The position numbers were made by a program, and so were the translations under genes. The notes under the pieces were generated by a model. The model ran no database searches. It was not told where the DNA came from and saw only the letters and a program-made list of their open reading frames with translations. From Hydractinia symbiolongicarpus (lineage: Eukaryota; Cnidaria; Hydrozoa; Anthoathecata; Hydractiniidae): a stretch of 64,000 bases of DNA. Shown here piece after piece: positions 52,561 through 62,325 of this stretch (its first letter is position 1; the number at the start of each line of letters is the position of its first letter). The DNA is taken from NCBI RefSeq assembly GCF_029227915.1, contig NC_079878.1, positions 16,866,001 through 16,930,000 on the forward strand. Reading direction: 5' to 3'.

Positions 52561-52742
52561 GCACGTAGTTGACGGTGTTCTACTGCCATTGCGGATTGGA
52601 AAACGACTTGAGGCGTCGTAGTCCATTGAGAGTGGAAGGACTACACTGATCCTCACATGTCTACCCTCGTGGAAGGACGTAATATACGTGTAAGGCCCTT
52701 ATTAGACTGCCAAAGACCGTATTACAACTTTTAGAAGACTGT
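52561..52742 (+). repeat. Reference satellite monomer (182 bp)
   Basis: A clean full-length monomer, counted from GCACGTAGTT to the base before the next GCACGTAG. By hand count it is about 47% G+C (85 of 182) and holds 10 CpG dinucleotides, close to the number expected from its base composition. It contains the inverted repeat ACGAC-N7-GTCGT (in ACGACTTGAGGCGTCGT) and the dyad ACGTA-ATA-TACGT, which other monomers replace with CACGT-N5-ACGTG. The length is near a nucleosome repeat length, as in many centromeric satellites; any centromere role is inference. Confidence 0.9.
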
Positions 52743-53992
52743 GCACGTAGTTAACGGTGTTTTACTGCCATTGCGGATTGGAAAACGACTTGAGGCGTCG
52801 TAGTCCATTGAAAGTGGAAGGACTATACTGATCCTCACATGTCTACCCACGTGGAAGGACGTGATTAACAGGAAAAGCCCATTTTAGGCTGCAAAAAGCC
52901 GTACTACAACATTTAGAAGACTGTGCACGCAGTTGACGATGTTCTATGGCCATTGCGGATTGGAAAACGACTTGAGCCGTCGTAGTCCATTGAGATTTGA
53001 AGAACTAGAACGATCCCCATCCGCCTAGGCTTGTGGAAGCACGCGTTTGACGTGTAAGGCCCATGTTAGGCTGCTAAAGGCCGTATTACAACATTTAGAA
53101 GACTGTGAGCGTAGTTGGCTTAGTTCTATGGCCATTGCTGATTGGAAAACAACTTGACCCGTCGTAGACCATTGAGAGTGCAAGGACTAGACAGATCCTG
53201 TCAAGTATACGCATGTGGAAGCACGTGATTTACGTGTAAGGCACTTATTAGACTGCCAAAGACCGCATTACAACTTTTAGAAGACTGTGCACGTAGTTGA
53301 CGGTGTTTTACTGCCATTGCGGATTGGAAAACGACTTGAGGCGTCGTAGTCCATTGAGAGTGGAAGGACTACACTGATCCTCACATGTCTACCCACGTGA
53401 GAGGACGTGCTTTACGGGAAAAGCCCATATTGGGCTGCAAAACGCCGTATTACAACATTTAGAAGAAGTCTTTGCACGTAGTTTACGGTGGTCTATGGCC
53501 ATTGCGGATTGGAAAACCACTTGAGGCGTCGTAGTTCATTGAGAGTGGAAGGACTAGACCGATCCTCACCTGTCTAGGTTCGTGGAAGCACGTGATTTAC
53601 GTGTAAGGCCCTTATTAGGCTACAAAAGGCCGTATTACAACATTTAGAAGACTGTGCACGTAGTTGAAAATGTTCTATGGCTATTGCGGATTGGAAAACG
53701 ACTTGAGGCGTCGTAGTCTATTAAGAGTGGAAGGACTAGACCGATCCTCACCTGTCTACCCTCGTGGAAGGACGTAATATACGTGTAAGGCCCTTATTAG
53801 ACCTCAAAAGGCCGTGTTACAATATTTGGAAGACTGTGCACGTAGTTGACGGTGTTCTACTGCCATTGCGGATTGGAAAACGACTTGAGGCGTCGTAGTC
53901 TATTAAGAGTGGAAGGACTAGACCGATCCCCACCTGTGTAGGCTCCTGGAAGCACGTGATTTACGTGTGAGGCCCTTATTAGACCTCAAAAT

Positions 53993-54040
53993 GCCGTATT
54001 GCAATATTTAGAAGACTGTGCCCTTATTAGGCTACAAAAG
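53993..54040 (+). repeat. 48-bp monomer remnant (134-bp internal deletion)
   Basis: Successive GCCGTATT landmarks lie at 53993 and 54041. After GAAGACTGTGC the sequence jumps straight to CCTTATTAGGC, losing about 134 bp. Only one or two bases of microhomology are visible at the join, so this is not a between-monomer exchange. The same join is present in both later copies, near 57380 and 63476. Confidence 0.85.
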
Positions 54041-54222
54041 GCCGTATTACAAAATTTAGAAGCCTGTGCACGTAGTTAACGGTGTTCTATCGCCATTGCG
54101 GATTTGTAAACGACTTGAGGCGTCGTAGTCCATTGAGAGTGGAAGGACTACACTGATCCTCACATGTCTACCCTTGTGGAAGGACGTGATTTACGGGAAA
54201 TGCCCATATTAGGCTGCAAAAC

Positions 54223-54260
54223 GCCGTATTACAACATTTATGAGAAGACTTTGCGCGTAG
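54223..54260 (+). repeat. 34-38-bp monomer remnant (about 148-bp deletion)
   Basis: After GCCGTATTACAAC and AGAAGACTTTGCGCGTAG the sequence jumps to TATTGCAATATTTAG, the start of the next monomer. About 148 bp is lost, with GT as possible microhomology. It is repeated near 57620 and 63717. The undeleted parent form may be at 60005-60040, where the same GCGCGTAG continues normally as TTTACGGTG. Confidence 0.85.
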
Positions 54261-56230
54261 TATTGCAATATTTAGAAGACTGTGCACGTAGTTGACGGTG
54301 CTCTATTGCCATTGCGGAATGAAGAGCGAATTGTGGCATCGTAGTCCATTAAGAGTGGAAGGACTACACTGATCCTCACATGTCTACCATCGTGGAAGCA
54401 CGTGATTTACGTGTAAAGCCCTTATTAGACTACAAAAGGCCGTATTGGAATCTTTAGAAGCTTGTGCACATAGTTAACGGTGTTCTATGGCCATTGCGGA
54501 TTGGAAAACGACTTGAGGCGTCGTAGTCCATTGAGATTTGAAGAACTAGAACGATCCCCATCCGCCTAGGCTTGTGGAAGCACGCGTTTGACGTGTAAGG
54601 CCCATGTTAGGCTGCTAAAGGCCGTATTACAACATTTAGAAGACTGTGAGCGTAGTTGGCCTAGTTCTATGGCCATTGCTGATTGGAAAACAACTTGACC
54701 CTTCGTAGTCCATTGAGAGTGGAAGGACTATACTGATCCTCACATGTCTACCCTCGTGGAAGGACGTAATATACGTGTAAGGCCCTTATTAGACCTCAAA
54801 AGGCCGTGTTACAATATTTGGAAGACTGTGCACGTAGTTGACGGTGTTCTCCTGCCATTTCGGATTGGAAAACGACTTGAGGCGTCGTAGTCTATTAAGA
54901 GTGGAAGGACTAGACCGATCCCCACCTGTGTAGGCTCCTGGAAGCACGTGATTTACGTGTGAGGCCCTTATTAGACCTCAAAATGCCGTATTGCAATATT
55001 TAGAAGACTGTGCACGTAGTTGACGGTGCTCTATTGCCATTGCGGAATGAAGAGCGAATTGTGGCGTCGTAGTCCATTGAGAGTGGAAGGACTACACTGA
55101 TCCTTACATGTCTACCATCGTGGAAGCACATGATTTACGTGTAAAGCCCTTATTAGACTACAAAAGGCCGTATTGCAATCTTTAGAAGCTTGTGCACATA
55201 GTTAACGGTGTTCTATGGCCATTGCGGATTGGAAAACGACTTGAGGCGTCGTAGTCCATTGAGATTTGAAGAACTAGAACGATCCCCATCCGCCTAGGCT
55301 TGTGGAAGCACGCGTTTGACGTGTAAGGCCCATGTTAGGCTGCTAAAGGCCGTATTACAACATTTAGAAGACTGTGAGCGTAGTTGGCCTAGTTCTATGG
55401 CCATTGCTGATTGGAAAACAACTTGACCCGTCGTAGACCACTGAGAGTGGAAGGACTAGACAGATCCTGTCAAGTATACGCACGTGGAAGCACGTGATTT
55501 ACGTGTAAGGCACTTATTAGACTGCCAAAGGCCGTATTACAACATTTAGAAGACTGTGCACGTAGTTGACAATGTTCTATGGCCATTGCTGATTGGTAAA
55601 CAACTTTTCCCATCGTAGACCATTGAGAGTGTAAGGACTAGACGGATCCTGTCATGTATACGCACGTGGAAGCACGTGATTTACGTGTAAGGCCCGTATT
55701 AGACTGCCAAAGACCGTATTACAACTTTTAGGAGACTGTGCACGTAGTTGACGTGTTCTACTGCCATTGCGGATTGGAAAACGACTTGAGGCGTCGTAGT
55801 CCATTGAGAGTGGAAGGACTACACTGATCCTCACATGTCTACCCTCGTGGAAGGACGTAATATACGTGTAAGGCCCTTATTAGACCTCAAAAGGCCGTAT
55901 TACAATATTTGGAAGACTGTGCACGTAGTTGACGGTGTTCTACTGCCATTTCGGATTGGAAAACGACTTGAGTTGTCGTAGTTCATTGAGATTTGAAGAA
56001 CTAGAACGATCCCCATCCGCCTAGGCTTTTGGAAGCACGCGTTTGACGTGTAAGGCCCATGTTAGGCTGCTAAAGGCCGTATTACAACATTTAGAAGACT
56101 GTGAGCGTAGTTTGCCTAGTTCTATGGCCATTGCTGATTGGAAAACAACTTGACCCGTCGTAGACCATTGAGAGTGGAAGGACTAGACAGATCCTGTCAA
56201 GTATACGCACGTGGAAGCACGTGATTTACG

Positions 56231-59200
56231 GGAAAAGCCCATTTTAGGCTGCAAAAAGCCGTACTACAACATTTAGAAGACTGTGCACGCAGTTGACGAT
56301 GTTCTATGGCCATTGCGGATTGGAAAACGACTTGAGCCGTCGTAGTCCATTGAGATTTGAAGAACTAGAACGATCCCCATCCGCCTAGGCTTGTGGAAGC
56401 ACGCGTTTGACGTGTAAGGCCCATGTTAGGCTGCTAAAGGCCGTATTACAACATTTAGAAGACTGTGAGCGTAGTTGGCTTAGTTCTATGGCCATTGCTG
56501 ATTGGAAAACAACTTGACCCGTCGTAGACCATTGAGAGTGCAAGGACTAGACAGATCCTGTCAAGTATACGCATGTGGAAGCACGTGATTTACGTGTAAG
56601 GCACTTATTAGACTGCCAAAGACCGCATTACATCTTTTAGAAGACTGTGCACGTAGTTGACGGTGTTTTACTGCCATTGCGGATTGGAAAACGACTTGAG
56701 GCGTCGTAGTCCATTGAGAGTGGAAGGACTACACTGATCCTCACATGTCTACCCACGTGAGAGGACGTGCTTTACGGGAAAAGCCCATATTGGGCTGCAA
56801 AACGCCGTATTACAACATTTAGAAGAAGTCTTTGCACGTAGTTTACGGTGGTCTATGGCCATTGCGGATTGGAAAACCACTTGAGGCGCCGAAGTTCATT
56901 GAGAGTGGAAGGACTAGACCGATCCTCACCTGTTTAGGTTCGTGGAAGCACGTGATTTACGTGTAAGGCCCTTATTAGGCTACAAAAGGCCGTATTACAA
57001 CATTTAGAAGACTGTGCACGTAGTTGACAATGTTCTATGGCTATTGCGGATTGGAAAACGACTTGAGGCGTCGTAGTCTATTAAGAGTGGAAGGACTAGA
57101 CCGATCCTCACCTGTCTACCCTCGTGGAAGGACGTAATATACGTGTAAGGCCCTTATTAGACCTCAAAAGGCCATGTTACAATATTTGGAAGACTGTGCA
57201 CGTAGTTGACGGTGTTCTACTGCCATTGCGGATTGGAAAACGACTTGAGGCGTCGTAGTCTATTAAGAGTGGAAGGACTAGACCGATCTCCACCTGTGTA
57301 GGCTCCTGGAAGCACGTGATTTACGTGTGAGGCCCTTATTAGACCTCAAAATGCCGTATTGCAATATTTAGAAGACTGTGCCCTTATTAGGCTACAAAAG
57401 GCCGTATTACAAAATTTAGAAGCCTGTGCACGTAGTTAACGGTGTTCTATCGCCATTGCGGATTTGTAAACGACTTGAGGCGTCGTAGTCCATTGAGAGT
57501 GGAAGGACTACACTGATCCTCACATGTCTACCCTTGTGGAAGGACGTGATTTACGGGAAATGCCCATATTAGGCTGCAAAACGCCGTATTACAACATTTA
57601 TGAGAAGACTTTGCGCGTAGTATTGCAATATTTAGAAGACTGTGCACGTAGTTGACGGTGCTCTATTGCCATTGCGGAATGAAGAGCGAATTGTGGCATC
57701 GTAGTCCATTGAGAGTGGAAGGACTACACTGATCCTCACATGTCTACCATCGTGGAAGCACGTGATTTACGTGTAAAGCCCTTATTAGACTACAAAAGGC
57801 CGTATTGGAATCTTTAGAAGCTTGAGCACATAGTTAACGGTGTTCTATGGCCATTGCGGATTGGAAAACGACTTGAGGCGTCGTAGTCCATTGAGATTTG
57901 AAGAACTAGAACGATCCCCATCCGCCTAGGCTTGTGGAAGGACGCGTTTGACGTGTAAGGCCCATGTTAGGCTGCTAAAGGCCGTATTACAACATTTAGA
58001 AGACTGTGAGCGTAGTTGGCCTAGTTCTATGGCCATTGCTGATTGGAAAACAACTTGACCCTTCGTAGTCCATTGAGAGTGGAAGGACTATACTGATCCT
58101 CACATGTCTACCCTCGTGGAAGGACGTAATATACGTGTAAGGCCCTTATTAGACCTCAAAAGGCCGTGTTACAATATTTGGAAGACTGTGCACGTAGTTG
58201 ACGGTGTTCTCCTGCCATTTCGGATTGGAAAACGACTTGAGGCGTCGTAGTCTATTAAGAGTGGAAGGACTAGACCGATCCCCACCTGTGTAGGCTCCTG
58301 GAAGCACGTGATTTACGTGTGAGGCCCTTATTAGACCTCAAAATGCCGTATTGCAATATTTAGAAGACTGTGCACGTAGTTGACGGTGCTCTATTGCCAT
58401 TGCGGAATGAAGAGCGAATTGTGGCGTCGTAGTCCATTGAGAGTGGAAGGACTACACTGATCCTTACATGTCTACCATCGTGGAAGCACATGATTTACGT
58501 GTAAAGCCCTTATTAGACTACAAAAGGCCGTATTGCAATCTTTAGAAGCTTGTGCACATAGTTAACGGTGTTCTATGGCCATTGCGGATTGGAAAACGAC
58601 TTGAGGCGTCGTAGTCCATTGAGATTTGAAGAACTAGAACGATCCCCATCCGCCTAGGCTTGTGGAAGCACGCGTTTGACGTGTAAGGCCCATGTTAGGC
58701 TGCTAAAGGCCGTATTACAACATTTAGAAGACTGTGAGCGTAGTTGGCCTAGTTCTATGGCCATTGCTGATTGGAAAACAACTTGACCCGTCGTAGACCA
58801 CTGAGAGTGGAAGGACTAGACAGATCCTGTCAAGTATACGCACGTGGAAGCACGTGATTTACGTGTAAGGCACTTATTAGACTGCCAAAGGCCGTATTAC
58901 AACATTTAGAAGACTGTGCACGTAGTTGACAATGTTCTATGGCCATTGCTGATTGGTAAACAACTTTTCCCATCGTAGACCATTGAGAGTGTAAGGACTA
59001 GACGGATCCTGTCATGTATACGCACGTGGAAGCACGTGATTTACGTGTAAGGCCCGTATTAGACTGCCAAAGACCGTATTACAACTTTTAGGAGACTGTG
59101 CACGTAGTTGACGTGTTCTACTGCCATTGCGGATTGGAAAACGACTTGAGGCGTCGTAGTCCATTGAGAGTGGAAGGACTACACTGATCCTCACATGTCT

Positions 59201-59600
59201 ACCCTCGTGGAAGGACGTAATATACGTGTAAGGCCCTTATTAGATCTCAAAAGGCCGTATTACAATATTTGGAAGACTGTGCACGTAGTTGACGGTGTTC
59301 TACTGCCATTTCGGATTGGAAAACGACTTGAGTTGTCGTAGTTCATTGAGATTTGAAGAACTAGAACGATCCCCATCCGCCTAGGCTTTTGGAAGCACGC
59401 ATTTGACGTGTAAGGCCCATGTTAGGCTGCTAAAGGCCGTATTACAACATTTAGAAGACTGTGAGCGTAGTTTGCCTAGTTCTATGGCCATTGCTGATTG
59501 GAAAACAACTTGACCCGTCGTAGACCATTGAGAGTGGAAGGACTAGACAGATCCTGTCAAGTATACGCACGTGGAAGCACGTGATTTACGGGAAAAGCCC
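56231..59600 (+). repeat. 3360-bp higher-order unit, copy 2
   Basis: Directly abuts copy 1 and repeats it from GGAAAAGCCCATTTTAGG onward, including both shortened monomers (about 57353-57400 and 57583-57620). Private changes include GGCCATGTTAC at about 57171. The match runs ten bases into the next segment and ends where ATATTAGGCTGCAAAACG replaces ATTTTAGGCTGCAAAAAG. Confidence 0.88.
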
Positions 59601-60604
59601 ATATTAGGCTGCAAAACGCCGTATTACAACATTTAGAAGAAGTCTTTGCACGTAGTTTACGGTGGTCTATGGCCATTGCGGATTGGAAAACCACTTGAGG
59701 CGTCGTAGTTCATTGAGAGTGGAAGGACTAGACCGATCCTCCCCTGTCTAGGATCGTGGAAGCACGTGATTTACGTGTAAGGCCCTTATTAGGCTACAAA
59801 AGGCCGTATTACAAAATTTAGAAGCCTGTGCACGTAGTTAACGGTGTTCTATCGCCATTGCGGATTTGTAAACGACTTGAGGCGTCGTAGTCCATTGAGA
59901 GTGGAAGGACTACACTGATCCTCACATGTCTACCCTTGTGGAAGGACGTGATTTACGGGAAATGCCCATATTAGGCTGCAAAACGCCGTATTACAACATT
60001 TATGAGAAGACTTTGCGCGTAGTTTACGGTGTTCTTTGGCCATTGCGGATTAAGAAACAACTTGAGGCATCGTAGTCCATTGAGAGTGGAAGGATTAGAC
60101 CTATCCCCACCTGTCTAAGTTCCTGGAAGCACGTGATTTACGTGTAAGGCCCTTATTAGACCTCAAAAGGCCGTATTACAACATTTAGAAGGTTCTGCAC
60201 GTAGTTGACGGTGCTCTATTGCCTTTTCGGTATGAAGAACGAATTGAGGTGTCGTGGTCCGTTGAGAGTAAAAGGACTAGGCCGATCCTCACATGTCTAC
60301 GGTCGTGGAAGCACGTGATTTACGGGAAAAGCCCTTATTAAGCTGCAAAAGGCCGTGTTGCAATCTTTAAAAGACTGTGCAAGTAGTTGACCGTGTTCTA
60401 TGGCCATTGCAGAATGGAAAATGACTTAAGGCGTCGTAGTCCATTGAGAGTGGAAGGACTAGACGAATCCTGTCATGTATACGCACGTGGAAGCATGTCA
60501 TTTACGTGTAAGGCCCTTATTAGACTGCAAAAGACCGTATTACAACATTTAGGAGACTGTGCACGTAGTTGACGGTGTGTTATGTCCATTGCGGATTGGA
60601 AAAG
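59601..60604 (+). repeat. About 1-kb segment replacing part of the 3360-bp unit
   Basis: This segment departs from the 3360-bp unit and carries monomers shared with other places. About 59811-60020 resembles the TTAACGGTGTTCTATCGCC monomer at 54050 but without the following deletion. About 60150-60600 matches 48116-48566 at offset 12034 (GAAGGTTCTGCACG, GGCCGATCCTC, GGTGTGTTATGTCC). It looks like a relic of the arrangement before the two deletions, or a product of exchange with the region near 48 kb. Confidence 0.75.
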
Positions 60605-62325
60605 GACTTGAGGCGTCGTAGTCCATTGAGATTTGAAGAACTAGAACGATCCCCATCCGCCTAGGCTTGTGGAAGCACGCGTTTGACGTGTAAGGCCCAT
60701 GTTAGGCTGCTAAAGGCCGTATTACAACATTTAGAAGACTGTGAGCGTAGTTGGCCTAGTTCTATGGCCATTGCTGAATGGAAAACAACTTGACCCTTCG
60801 TAGTCCATTGAGAGTGGAAGGACTATACTGATCCTCACATGTCTACCCTCGTGGAAGGACGTAATATACGTGTAAGGCCCTTATTAGACCTCAAAAGGCC
60901 GTGTTACAATATTTGGAAGACTGTGCACGTAGTTGACGGTGTTCTCCTGCCATTTCGGATTGGAAAACGACTTGAGGCGTCGTAGTCTATTAAGAGTGGA
61001 AGGACTAGACCGATCCCCACCTGTGTAGGCTCCTGGAAGCACGTGATTTACGTGTGAGGCCCTTATTAGACCTCAAAATGCCGTATTGCAATATTTAGAA
61101 GACTGTGCACGTAGTTGACGGTGCTCTATTGCCATTGCGGAATGAAGAGCGAATTGTGGCGTCGTAGTCTATTGAGAGTGGAAGGACTACACTGATCCTT
61201 ACATGTCTACCATCGTGGAAGCACATGATTTACGTGTAAAGCCCTTATTAGACTACAAAAGGCCGTATTGCAATCTTTAGAAGCTTGTGCACATAGTTAA
61301 CGGTGTTCTATGGCCATTGCGGATTGGAAAACGACTTGAGGCGTCGTAGTCCATTGAGATTTGAAGAACTAGAACGATCCCCATCCGCCTAGGCTTGTGG
61401 AAGCACGCGTTTGACGTGTAAGGCCCATGTTAGGCTGCTAAAGGCCGTATTACAACATTTAGAAGACTGTGAGCGTAGTTGGCCTAGTTCTATGGCCATT
61501 GCTGATTGGAAAACAACTTGACCCGTCGTAGACCACTGAGAGTGGAAGGACTAGACAGATCCTGTCAAGTATACGCACGTGGAAGCACGTGATTTACGTG
61601 TAAGGCACTTATTAGACTGCCAAAGGCCGTATTACAACATTTAGAAGACTGTGCACGTAGTTGACAATGTTCTATGGCCATTGCTGATTGGTAAACAACT
61701 TTTCCCATCGTAGACCATTGAGAGTGTAAGGACTAGACGGATCCTGTCATGTATACGCACGTGGAAGCACGTGATTTACGTGTAAGGCCCGTATTAGACT
61801 GCCAAAGACCGTATTACAACTTTTAGGAGACTGTGCACGTAGTTGACGTGTTCTACTGCCATTGCGGATTGGAAAACGACTTGAGGCGTCGTAGTCCATT
61901 GAGAGTGGAAGGACTACACTGATCCTCACATGTCTACCCTCGTGGAAGGACGTAATATACGTGTAAGGCCCTTATTAGACCTCAAAAGGCCGTATTACAA
62001 TATTTGGAAGACTGTGCACGTAGTTGACGGTGTTCTACTGCCATTTCGGATTGGAAAACGACTTGAGTTGTCGTAGTTCATTGAGATTTGAAGAACTAGA
62101 ACGATCCCCATCCGCCTAGGCTTTTGGAAGCACGCGTTTGACGTGTAAGGCCCATGTTAGGCTGCTAAAGGCCGTATTACAACATTTAGAAGACTGTGAG
62201 CGTAGTTTGCCTAGTTCTATGGCCATTGCTGATTGGAAAACAACTTGACCCGTCGTAGACCATTGAGAGTGGAAGGACTAGACAGATCCTGTCAAGTATA
62301 CGCACGTGGAAGCACGTGATTTACG
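60605..62325 (+). repeat. Partial copy of the 3360-bp unit (second half)
   Basis: About 60605-62336 matches 57870-59601 at offset 2735 and ends at the same unit boundary. Few differences were noticed, for example GTAGTCTATTGAG at about 61166 against GTAGTCCATTGAG, and GCTGAATGG at about 60773 against GCTGATTGG. The first half of this unit is replaced by the preceding segment of about 1 kb. Confidence 0.85.

Larger units (their letters stand above)
52336..52870 (+). repeat. Satellite monomers between the SINE and the 3360-bp units
   Basis: About three monomers. The first continues the one interrupted by the SINE and carries AGAAGCCTGTG at about 52369. The others are of AATATACGTG and GGACTATACTG types. 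They lie before the start of the 3360-bp duplication, so the SINE itself was not copied. Confidence 0.8.
52871..56230 (+). repeat. 3360-bp higher-order unit, copy 1
   Basis: This unit is followed directly by a second copy at offset exactly 3360 bp (52871-56241 matches 56231-59601). It corresponds to 20 monomers, two of which are cut down by internal deletions (about 53993-54040 and 54223-54260). I counted about eleven single-base differences from copy 2, roughly 99.7% identity, including GTTGAAAATG here against GTTGACAATG, and CTTGTGCACA against CTTGAGCACA. Confidence 0.88.

Noticed and set aside
52561-52742. CENP-B box
   Set aside because: The closest stretch, around CTCGTGGAAGGACGTG, misses several of the essential TTCG, A and CGGG positions. 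The TTCG-like and CGGG-like words are also too far apart in the GGAAGGACGTGATTTACGGG form.
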